Shown here in pieces: positions 8,309 to 15,607 of a stretch of 64,000 nucleotides of DNA. The stretch lies in the NCBI GenBank assembly GCA_023396415.1, contig JAEWWJ010000058.1:29020-93019 (forward strand). Reading direction: 5' to 3'. Position 1 is the first letter of the stretch. Every line of letters begins with the position of its first letter. Under the pieces are notes generated by a model, which was not told where the DNA came from, ran no database searches, and was given only the letters and a program-made list of their open reading frames with translations. The translations under genes were made by a program, and so were the position numbers. This stretch comes from Bacteroidota bacterium. GTDB taxonomy: Bacteria > Bacteroidota > Bacteroidia > Bacteroidales > F082.

Positions 8309-9661
8309 TTATCTGTTAAATAACAGTCTTTTTCCACGATGATTGTCATTTAAAACACCATGGTCATAAACCAGATTGCCATTCACAAAAGTATGTGTCA
8401 CAGCGCTTTGAAATACTTCCCCGTCAAAAGGCGACCAGCCGCACTTGTACCGAATGTTGTCATTGTTAACGGCCCATGGTTGATGAAGGTCAACCAACAC
8501 CAGATCAGCAAAATAACCTTCACGGATGTATCCTCTATCCATGACATTAAATGCAATAGCAGGATGGTGACACATCTTTTCGACAACGGTTTCGAGATCA
8601 ATTTGTCCTCGATGATAAAACTCAAGCATGGCCGGCAGCGCATGTTGTACCAAAGGACCACCCGATGGGCTTTCAAAATAAGGCCGTGATTTTTCTTCGA
8701 GGGTATGCGGAGCATGATCGGTTGCCACAACATCCAAGGTGCCGTTTAAAAGGGCTTCCCACAAAGCCAGGCGATCATTTTCGGTTTTAATGGCCGGGTT
8801 CCACTTGATGAAGTTTCCCTTGCGGAGGTAATCGTTTTTGTTAAACCAAAGGTGATGCACACAAACTTCGGCGGTTATTTTTTTATCTTTTAATGCGATG
8901 TCATTTCGAAAAAGCTCCATCTCACGCGCGGTGGAAAGATGCAAAACATGCAAGCGGGTATTGAAACGATGGGCAAGCTCAACAGCTTCGGACGAGGAGC
9001 GGTAACAGGCTTCAGCAGAGCGAAGTGCGGGATGTACGGAAGCCGAAATTTGCTCAGAGGCCTTTTGTTTGAATTGTAAAAATGCCTTGCGGATGGTGGG
9101 TTCGTGTTCGCAATGAACGGCAACAAGGCAAGGAGCCTCCTTGAAAATAATTTCTAGCGCTTGACGGTCATCTACCAACATATTTCCTGTGCTCGAACCC
9201 ATAAAAACCTTAATCCCACAAACCTTATGCGGATTCACTTTGATAATTTCATGGGTGTTGTGGTTGGAGGCACCAAGATAAAAACTAAAGTTAGCAAGTG
9301 ATTTTTCAGCGGCAAGTTCATATTTTTCCTCCAGCAACTCAAGGGTAAGTGCGTTGGGAATGGTATTGGGCATTTCCATAAAACTGGTGATGCCGCCGGC
9401 AACCGCAGCCCTGCTTTCAGTGTAAATATCGCCTTTGTGTGTGAGACCCGGCTCCCTAAAATGCACTTGATCGTCAATTACGCCGGGGAGCAAATATTTG
9501 CCTTGGGCATCTATCACAGTGTAGGACGAAAATGGCTGCAAAACCGGATGCTTCGCTTCGCTGATCCATTGAATTTTTTCATTGGATATGGCCACAGTTC
9601 CTTTAAAAACCCTGCCCTCATTTACTATGTAGGCATTGGTAATGAGGTAGTTGTTTGACAT
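8309..9661 (-). CDS. pyrC: Dihydroorotase
   Basis: Zinc amidohydrolase that closes carbamoyl aspartate to dihydroorotate in pyrimidine synthesis. The 450-residue length fits the type I (PyrC/allantoinase-like) branch. Metal ligands are visible in VIDDQVHFREPG (about residues 60-71, HxR variant), the central KVFMGSSTGN segment, HVLHLSTA, and ATDHAPHT near residue 317. PNT follows MEM near residue 98, as is usual for substrate binding. The glycosyltransferase gene ends 10 bases upstream on the same strand, so the two probably form an operon. Allantoinase is the alternative in this superfamily, but no purine-catabolism genes lie nearby. Confidence 0.92.
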   Translation of the reverse strand: MSNNYLITNAYIVNEGRVFKGTVAISNEKIQWISEAKHPVLQPFSSYTVIDAQGKYLLPGVIDDQVHFREPGLTHKGDIYTESRAAVAGGITSFMEMPNTIPNALTLELLEEKYELAAEKSLANFSFYLGASNHNTHEIIKVNPHKVCGIKVFMGSSTGNMLVDDRQALEIIFKEAPCLVAVHCEHEPTIRKAFLQFKQKASEQISASVHPALRSAEACYRSSSEAVELAHRFNTRLHVLHLSTAREMELFRNDIALKDKKITAEVCVHHLWFNKNDYLRKGNFIKWNPAIKTENDRLALWEALLNGTLDVVATDHAPHTLEEKSRPYFESPSGGPLVQHALPAMLEFYHRGQIDLETVVEKMCHHPAIAFNVMDRGYIREGYFADLVLVDLHQPWAVNNDNIRYKCGWSPFDGEVFQSAVTHTFVNGNLVYDHGVLNDNHRGKRLLFNR

Positions 9662-9671
9662 GAATTAGGTT

Positions 9672-10421
9672 TTAGGCAGTTTTTTCTTTCGCGGGTTTAA
9701 TAGAACCCAACAACCCTCTCCACCGTAGGTTAATCACACCAAAAATGGCCTCTTTGAAAATGTTGTTGTTCATTTTGCTGGTTCCTTGGGTGCGGTCGGT
9801 GAAAATAATAGGCACTTCTTTAAGAATAAAACCCAAGTGCCACGCGGTATATTTCATCTCAATTTGGAAGGCGTAGCCTACAAATTTCACTTTATCGAGG
9901 CGAATGGTTTCTAAAACTTTTCGACGGTAGCAAACAAAACCGGCAGTAGTGTCGCGCACTTTCATGCGGGTAATAAACCGCACATAAGATGAGGCGTAAT
10001 ACGACATTAAAACCCTACCCATGGGCCAGTTTACAACGTTCACACCGGTGATGTAGCGTGAGCCAATGGCCATGTCGGCACCCTCGGCTGAGGTAGCTAA
10101 ATAAAGTCTTTCAAGGTCGGCGGGGTTGTGCGAAAAGTCGGCGTCCATTTCAAAAATATGCTCGTAGTCTCTCGCTAAGGCCCATCTGAAGCCATGAATA
10201 TATGCCGTCCCAAGGCCTAGTTTCCCTTTGCGCTCTTCGATGAAAAGCTTGCCGGGGAACTCTGTCATCAATCGTTTAACAATAACAGCCGTTCCATCAG
10301 GGCTGTTGTCCTCAACAATTAAAACATGAAAATCTTTTTGAAGCTGGAAAACAGCTCGAATGATGTTTTCGATGTTTTCCTTTTCATTGTAGGTCGGAAT
10401 AATGACGATGCTATCTGACAT
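9672..10421 (-). CDS. Polyprenol monophosphomannose synthase-like GT2 glycosyltransferase
   Basis: A 249-residue GT2 enzyme of the dolichyl-phosphate mannose synthase (DPM1) type. It transfers a sugar, probably mannose, from a GDP-sugar to a polyprenyl phosphate on the cytosolic face of the inner membrane. Motifs include IIPTYNEKENI (residues 6-16), VEDNSPDGT (36-44), GKLGLGTAYIHGF (64-76), MDADFSHNP (the DXD site, about 92-100), and RYITGVNVVNWPMGR. There is no C-terminal membrane domain, so it is a short soluble form. It sits directly upstream of pyrC with a 10-base gap. The actual sugar and lipid acceptor are not determined. Confidence 0.88.
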   Translation of the reverse strand: MSDSIVIIPTYNEKENIENIIRAVFQLQKDFHVLIVEDNSPDGTAVIVKRLMTEFPGKLFIEERKGKLGLGTAYIHGFRWALARDYEHIFEMDADFSHNPADLERLYLATSAEGADMAIGSRYITGVNVVNWPMGRVLMSYYASSYVRFITRMKVRDTTAGFVCYRRKVLETIRLDKVKFVGYAFQIEMKYTAWHLGFILKEVPIIFTDRTQGTSKMNNNIFKEAIFGVINLRWRGLLGSIKPAKEKTA

Positions 10422-10551
10422 AGTGGCCTGAAAAATGAAGTGTTTTTTTATTAACGCTACAAAGGTGCAAAAAATATGTGTGAGCGCTTCAAATATTGTT
10501 CAAAAGCATCCGCCTTACAAGTTTAAAACATGTTAAATTCCTTGCTTTTAG

Positions 10552-11280
10552 CTAAAAACGCGCTCTTCCAGTGTGTTTTTCGGTGTTGTAGAAGGCAGGT
10601 GAAGCAATCAAGTCATTGGGATAAACCATATATCCGGCATTGCAGTCAATGTCAATTTCGGTTGCGTAATAAACTGAACTCCATACAAGAAGCGAGCAGT
10701 ACCAAGATGTGTTGCTGTCAAAATTACGCGTTGTGTCGGCAATATTTTCTGATGGGATCAACTTTGCCGCGTGCCATGAAGAAGAATCGCCTTTTTGGTG
10801 GAGGGCAAAGTCAATCATTTTATCAATTTGCTGGTCGGTGAGTGGCAGCCTCAAGCGGTAGCGGCTACCCTTTTTCGTATGGTCGAAATTGACATTGTTC
10901 AAAGCATCGAATTTATGGTAAGCCAAGCCAGCAACTTCGCGCACCTGTAGCGCCTTTGGCACATCTTTCGCAATAGATTCAACAATGATTGATCCCATCA
11001 AAAGGCTATCCATATTGCTGCTTGTGAAGCCTTTAACAACTAAAGCAGCATGACCGAAATTCTTTCCGTTGGCAAGGGTCGCCGTCCCGGGCCAGATGTT
11101 CAGATTGGGGCGCACAATGATATCGCCCCGGCGTAATTCATGAATGCCTTCAACACACCACGGCGAGTTGTTGGTTGCTGTTGCACTGCTTTCCACCACC
11201 TTTGTAGGCGATGTGTGGCAGGAAACCAAAAACAATGACCCCTGAATAAGCATGACGGCTCGTAAAATAAAAGACATCAT
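10552..11280 (-). CDS. YiiX-like permuted NlpC/P60 (papain-like) lipoprotein hydrolase
   Basis: A 242-residue predicted lipoprotein (signal ending LFLVSC) with a circularly permuted NlpC/P60 fold. LRRGDIIVRP and GHAALVVKG carry the catalytic-type His near the N-terminal side. SWYCSLLVWSSVYYA near the C-terminus carries the Cys, the reversed order typical of YiiX/YebB-like proteins. The start is set at the ATG at 11280. An earlier in-frame ATG at 11322 would lie on the promoter box at 11320-11327. Family members are thought to cleave amide or ester bonds in peptide or lipid substrates; the substrate here is unknown. It probably acts in the periplasm, anchored by its lipid. Confidence 0.82.
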   Translation of the reverse strand: MMSFILRAVMLIQGSLFLVSCHTSPTKVVESSATATNNSPWCVEGIHELRRGDIIVRPNLNIWPGTATLANGKNFGHAALVVKGFTSSNMDSLLMGSIIVESIAKDVPKALQVREVAGLAYHKFDALNNVNFDHTKKGSRYRLRLPLTDQQIDKMIDFALHQKGDSSSWHAAKLIPSENIADTTRNFDSNTSWYCSLLVWSSVYYATEIDIDCNAGYMVYPNDLIASPAFYNTEKHTGRARF

Positions 11281-11319
11281 TTGGTGGAGTTGTGTTTTCA
11301 AAGCAATGATTTTCTTGCA

Positions 11320-11327
11320 CAAAAATA
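11320..11327 (-). promoter_or_regulatory. Promoter -7 box of the YiiX-like gene
   Basis: CAAAAATA on the plus strand is TATTTTTG on the minus strand. Transcription would begin near 11313, which supports the ATG at 11280 over the one at 11322. Confidence 0.5.
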
Positions 11328-11453
11328 CTTAAACCACATCGAATGGAGGTCCTTTTTAAAGCCTAAAATAGGTTTTTCACGCATAAAATAGTTAAAAAAT
11401 AGTGCAAATCAATGTTTAAAAAGGTTGTTTGACATCAAAAGCTAGGTTTTTAC

Positions 11454-11485
11454 TTGCAACTAAATAGCTGTCTTATCTATCTTTG
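11454..11485 (+). promoter_or_regulatory. Promoter of the lipoprotein gene at 11515
   Basis: TTG at 11454-11456, a 21-base spacer and TATCTTTG at 11478-11485 match the Bacteroidota promoter pattern well. The start codon is 29 bases downstream. Confidence 0.65.
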
Positions 11486-11514
11486 TATTATATAAACCAC
11501 TTAATCCAATTGTT

Positions 11515-12639
11515 ATGAAAAAAGTATTGTTGTTTTCCCTTATGCTGGGCTTGATGGTTTTTGCAAGTTGCGAAAAAGACAAAGACAAACCTCAAGACCT
11601 CTCCGTTAACGATGCCAAAGTTGAATTACGTAATGTTGGTCAGCAAGTTACCACTGATATGGCTGCCATGATGAGCCTTGAGGCATACACCTCTATCAAT
11701 TTCTTGATGGGATTGCTCGATTTTGAACTTTCAAAACAAACGATCAATGCCATGCTGGTAAAACCGGGAAACATGACCCTGACAAAAGCTAAAACCACCC
11801 TGCAACCCACCAATAAAAATCAAAAAGAAATGGGTGATTTCGGTGTGTATGCTTACAATTTTGGCACCGGCGATTTCGACCTCATGGAGCAAAGCACCAC
11901 GATGCTTAAATTTATTTTCCCTTCCGATGAAACTGCTTTGGCCAACAACCAAAACGACGCTTCCTTAACGGTGAATAATTTGACCTATCAAACCATCATT
12001 TATACCGAAGAAATGTGGGATGATGATTCACAAACTTGGTACACTGAAACGTATGAAGAAATGGTGCCTACCAATGCCAATGTTGACTTTAAAATCTCCG
12101 GCACCACGTTTATGACAGCTAACTACAACGCATCCTACACCGAAAATGGTTTTCCTTTGGCCACCAATGCTGATGTAACAATGGCTCCTTACAGTTTCAA
12201 TATGTCATTGTCAGGAACGGGTAGCAACTATACGGCAATCATGTCGTTTAAGCAAAACAACGCCGAAATGATGGGATGCAATCTTGCAGTGATTTACTCA
12301 GCTGATATGACTGATGTTGAAAAAGTTACGGGCTATTACAGTCTTGCACCCTTAAAAGTTGAAGGCTGGATGAACTATGCTGCAATTAATAATTATATGA
12401 ATGATATTGATGATAATGGCGGCACTTACGATCTTGGGTTTTTAAACAATCAAATTGCAATGCAGTTGATGCACACCGAATTGAATGCCAAAATAGGCGA
12501 TTTAATGTTTAAGATGTACACCGATATCGAATACAATGAAACCTACCCAACCTTGGCCATTGTTTATTCCGATGGAACGTATGAATGGTTTGAAGACATC
12601 ATGGGTTCAGAAAATTATAAATTTGCCCGAAAAAGATAA
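11515..12639 (+). CDS. Lipoprotein of unknown function (paralog of the one at 6024)
   Basis: A 374-residue predicted lipoprotein with signal MKKVLLFSLMLGLMVFASC, lipidated Cys at 19, followed by a charged KDKDKP linker. A methionine-rich helical segment (about residues 45-90) precedes a beta-rich, acidic body with several W/Y-rich strands. NYNASYTENGFP and the C-terminal IVYSDGTYEWFEDIM align with NYSAEVKNGFP and IEYNDGSFQSLEEIM of the lipoprotein at 6024. Gene order around the two differs, so this is probably an old duplication rather than a tandem one. It has a good promoter and its own terminator. No function can be assigned. Confidence 0.82.
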   Translation: MKKVLLFSLMLGLMVFASCEKDKDKPQDLSVNDAKVELRNVGQQVTTDMAAMMSLEAYTSINFLMGLLDFELSKQTINAMLVKPGNMTLTKAKTTLQPTNKNQKEMGDFGVYAYNFGTGDFDLMEQSTTMLKFIFPSDETALANNQNDASLTVNNLTYQTIIYTEEMWDDDSQTWYTETYEEMVPTNANVDFKISGTTFMTANYNASYTENGFPLATNADVTMAPYSFNMSLSGTGSNYTAIMSFKQNNAEMMGCNLAVIYSADMTDVEKVTGYYSLAPLKVEGWMNYAAINNYMNDIDDNGGTYDLGFLNNQIAMQLMHTELNAKIGDLMFKMYTDIEYNETYPTLAIVYSDGTYEWFEDIMGSENYKFARKR

Positions 12640-12655
12640 TTTTTAAAATCGTTTT

Positions 12656-12688
12656 AAAGGCTGTCTGTTTTAGGCAGCCTTTTTTTTG
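12656..12688 (+). terminator. Intrinsic terminator after the lipoprotein gene
   Basis: AAAGGCTG (12656-12663) pairs with CAGCCTTT (12675-12682) around an 11-base loop and runs into a T-tract. Confidence 0.8.
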
Positions 12689-12730
12689 TCAGGTCATGAC
12701 TTTTAAAGGTCTAATGATAGCTGATTTGCG

Positions 12731-12738
12731 TATTTTTG
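12731..12738 (+). promoter_or_regulatory. Promoter -7 box of holB
   Basis: TATTTTTG matches TAnnTTTG, 18 bases before the holB start codon. Confidence 0.5.
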
Positions 12739-12756
12739 AACTCCCAATAAAGAACC

Positions 12757-13893
12757 ATGAGATTTAAACAGGTCATAGGACAGCATGAGGTGAAAACGCG
12801 TCTGCTTCAGTCGGTTTCTGAAGGTCGCATCAGCCATACACAAATGTTTTGGGGACCTCCCGGAAGCGGTAAGTTTGCTCTTGCCCTCGCGTATTCGCAA
12901 TACCTCAACTGCACCAACCGACAGGAAAATGACAGTTGCGGTCAATGTCCGTCTTGCATCAAAGCGCAGCGCCTAACCCATCCCGACATCCATTTTATTT
13001 ATCCTACCACCACCACCAAAAAGGTGAAAAAAGACCCCGAGTCTAAGCTTTTTTCCGAAGAATGGCGCAATTTTGTGATAAGCAACAAAGGGTATATCGG
13101 GCTGAACCAATGGCACGAGTACTTGGGTGTTGAAAACAAGCAAGCGTCAATTTTTGTGCGCGATGGCAGTGAAATTATCCGATGGCTAAGTTTTAAGGCT
13201 TACGAAGGTAAATTTAAAATCATGATTATATGGATGGTCGAAAGGCTCAACATTACCACGGCCAATAAATTATTGAAGCAGTTGGAAGAACCTCCAGAAA
13301 ACACCATCTTTTTACTCATCGCTGAACAAACCGATCTTATACTTACGACAGTGAAATCGCGGGCTTTTCAAGTGAAAATACCCCGCCTCGATGACGATTC
13401 GCTGCTTCTCGCTTTGGCCGAAGCCCGCGGTGTGCGACAGGCCGACGTAAAGGAAGTGGCCACAATGGCTTATGGTAACTGGTTGGAAGCAAACCGATTA
13501 TATGAAAATGCGGATGATGAAAAGTATAACTTTCACGAATTACGCCAATGGATGCGCTTGTGTTTTAAAGACAATATCCCCATGCTTATTGATTTTTGCG
13601 CCAACATGGGAGGCATTGGAAGAGAACGTCAAAAAGCCTTTCTTCAGCACGGATTGTCTCTTTTTAGAAATAGCCTCATCAACAACCACAATCTCCAACA
13701 GATGGTCAGGCTTCCTGAGGATGAACTGGATTTTATGTCGAAGTTTGCGCCTTTTGTTCACCATAACAACTTGATTACCTTCACAGAACTGATGGAGGAA
13801 GGTATTCGACAAATTGAACGTAACGCTTATGCACCCTTGGTATTTATGGATACCAGCCTCAAAATGATTCACTTGCTCAAATTGAAGGCCTGA
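12757..13893 (+). CDS. holB: DNA polymerase III delta' subunit
   Basis: Clamp-loader subunit that, with tau/gamma and delta, loads the beta clamp at replication forks. The AAA+ domain starts FKQVIGQHEVKTRLL. GPPGSGKFALAL (about residues 33-44) is a P-loop. The zinc module has the clamp-loader spacing C-x8-C-x2-C-x2-C in CTNRQENDSCGQCPSC. KLLKQLEEPPENTIFLL is the sensor region shared by DnaX and HolB. Length 378 is somewhat above E. coli HolB but normal for this phylum. A lone P-loop protein with this zinc module could also be DnaX, but DnaX is much longer. It is followed by ricT after a separate promoter box. Confidence 0.92.
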   Translation: MRFKQVIGQHEVKTRLLQSVSEGRISHTQMFWGPPGSGKFALALAYSQYLNCTNRQENDSCGQCPSCIKAQRLTHPDIHFIYPTTTTKKVKKDPESKLFSEEWRNFVISNKGYIGLNQWHEYLGVENKQASIFVRDGSEIIRWLSFKAYEGKFKIMIIWMVERLNITTANKLLKQLEEPPENTIFLLIAEQTDLILTTVKSRAFQVKIPRLDDDSLLLALAEARGVRQADVKEVATMAYGNWLEANRLYENADDEKYNFHELRQWMRLCFKDNIPMLIDFCANMGGIGRERQKAFLQHGLSLFRNSLINNHNLQQMVRLPEDELDFMSKFAPFVHHNNLITFTELMEEGIRQIERNAYAPLVFMDTSLKMIHLLKLKA

Positions 13894-13915
13894 AAAAATT
13901 CACGAAAAAAAAGTG

Positions 13916-13923
13916 TAATTTTG
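13916..13923 (+). promoter_or_regulatory. Promoter -7 box of the ricT-gldH-PBP1A genes
   Basis: TAATTTTG matches TAnnTTTG, 22 bases before the ricT start codon. The next two genes overlap or nearly abut, so this box probably serves all three. Confidence 0.5.
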
Positions 13924-13945
13924 TCCTTTTAACAAACATATTTAT

Positions 13946-15082
13946 ATGAATGAAGAACTAAAGGGCAAAGGCAGTGAAACTTTTCTCCCGAGAGGCTGCT
14001 GCCGCGCTCCACGTGTATATAACCCCAAAGACCAGATTTATCAACACCAATGTTGCAAATTAGATACTACCAATTGGCTCCAAGGCTATGAAGATCCGCT
14101 GCAACAAACAAAACCACGTTTTGCCGAAGTCCGATTTAAAAACGACCACAAAGATTTTTTTTCTTACACCCACGATCTCGAACTCAAAGAAGGTGAGATG
14201 GTTGCCGTTGAAGCGGCCGCCGGACATGATATTGGTATTGTTACCCTTGTAGGCGAAATTGTTGAAAGGCAAATGGAGCGTAAAAATTACAGGGTAAAAC
14301 CTGAGGAAATGCGCAAAGTTTATCGCCACGCCAAACTTTCTGATGTCGAAAAATGGGTCAGCTCAATTGAGCAAGAAGAGCTTGCTCTTCGCAAAACCCG
14401 TGAACTGATTTATGATTTACGTCTAAATATGAAACTCAATGATGTTCAATATCAGGGCGATAAGACCAAAGCTGTTTTTTATTACACAGCCGAAGATCGC
14501 GTTGATTTTCGTGAACTTATCAAGCGGATGGCCGAAGAATTTCACATCAGGGTTGAAATGCGTCAAATCGGAATGAGGCAAGAATCGGCCAAGCTGGGCG
14601 GCATCGGCTCCTGTGGTCGCGAGCTGTGTTGCGCTTCGTGGATGGCCGAGTTTCAATCTGTTTCAACAACTATGGCACGCGTGCAGCAATTGTCGCCCAA
14701 TCCCCAAAAATTGGCCGGGCTATGCGGAAAATTAAAATGTTGCCTCAACTATGAATTTGATGCATACGCCGATGCCATCAAGGAGTTTCCCGACGAACGC
14801 ACCGTCCTCAAAACAAAAAAAGGTGACGCTATTCATCAAAAAAGCGACATCTTTAAAGGTCTAATGTGGTACGCCTACACCAACGACAGGGCCAGCCTTT
14901 TGGCGATTCCTATTGACAAGGTGAAAGAAATATCAGCTTTAAACAGCAAGGGTCAATACCCTGAAAAACTCGAAGATTTTGCTTTTATGAAAGGAACAGA
15001 GGTTTCTGAAGTGAGCAGCAGTATCCTTGAAGGTGACTTGAATCGTTTCGACAAACCCAAAAAAAATAAGAAAAACAAGTGA
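13946..15082 (+). CDS. ricT: PSP1-domain protein, RicT/YaaT-like
   Basis: A 378-residue cytosolic protein of the PSP1 family. In Bacillus, RicT joins RicA and RicF in an Fe-S-containing complex that affects RNA processing and development; that role is not shown here. The cysteine-rich N-terminus has CC pairs at about residues 18-19 and 37-38. The PSP1 core runs about 55-310, with GGIGSCGRELCCASWM and GLCGKLKCCLNYE supplying the conserved cysteines. The C-terminus is Lys-rich (KPKKNKKNK). Its stop codon overlaps the proposed gldH start, which couples the two genes. The ricT-gldH order is frequently seen in gliding Bacteroidota. Confidence 0.88.
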   Translation: MNEELKGKGSETFLPRGCCRAPRVYNPKDQIYQHQCCKLDTTNWLQGYEDPLQQTKPRFAEVRFKNDHKDFFSYTHDLELKEGEMVAVEAAAGHDIGIVTLVGEIVERQMERKNYRVKPEEMRKVYRHAKLSDVEKWVSSIEQEELALRKTRELIYDLRLNMKLNDVQYQGDKTKAVFYYTAEDRVDFRELIKRMAEEFHIRVEMRQIGMRQESAKLGGIGSCGRELCCASWMAEFQSVSTTMARVQQLSPNPQKLAGLCGKLKCCLNYEFDAYADAIKEFPDERTVLKTKKGDAIHQKSDIFKGLMWYAYTNDRASLLAIPIDKVKEISALNSKGQYPEKLEDFAFMKGTEVSEVSSSILEGDLNRFDKPKKNKKNK

Positions 15083-15594
15083 TAACAACCCACTCTTTTG
15101 GTTGGCTCAGGCTAAAGAAAATGGTTGGCCTCGGAGCTTTTTTTACTTTGTTTCTGCTTGTTGTTGGCCTAACTTCATGCGGTAAAAAACTTTTCTACGA
15201 CGATGTGCAGGCGCTTCCCAAAGAGGGGTGGAGCAAAAACCAAAAGCTTCGCTTCAATATGGAGGTCAACGATACGACATCAACTTTTCAGTTTGCGATG
15301 CACATAAGAAATGACTTGAATTACCGTTATAGTAACGTCTATTTTTTCTTAGAAACACAATTTCCAAACGGAAACATCACCCGCGACACCCTCGAATGTA
15401 TCGTGGCCGACCCTTACGGAAAATGGTTGGGAAGTGGTTATGGCAATCTGAGGCAAAACCTCATCGTGCTGAATCCTTCAATCAAATTTCCGCTGACGGG
15501 TCAATATACTTTTAATGTGGAACATGCTATGCGTGAGGATGTTCTGGAAGGGATTGCAGATATTGGACTACATGTTGAGAGGAACCCTAATTAA
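15079..15594 (+). CDS. gldH: Gliding-motility-type lipoprotein GldH
   Basis: A 171-residue lipoprotein matching GldH, one of the Gld proteins needed for gliding and type IX secretion in Flavobacterium. The lipobox is GLTSC near residue 33. The family pattern is clear: YFFLETQFPNGNITRDTLEC, the LADPYG-type segment, WLGSGYGNL, and the C-terminal AMREDVLEGIADIGLHVE. The GTG at 15079 overlaps the ricT stop. An ATG at 15121 is possible but would drop the basic RLKK residues that normally precede the signal helix. Presence of gldH does not prove gliding, because non-motile Bacteroidota with T9SS also carry it. The PBP1A gene follows. Confidence 0.9.
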   Translation: MITTHSFGWLRLKKMVGLGAFFTLFLLVVGLTSCGKKLFYDDVQALPKEGWSKNQKLRFNMEVNDTTSTFQFAMHIRNDLNYRYSNVYFFLETQFPNGNITRDTLECIVADPYGKWLGSGYGNLRQNLIVLNPSIKFPLTGQYTFNVEHAMREDVLEGIADIGLHVERNPN

Positions 15595-15607
15595 GTAACA
15601 ATTGGCA

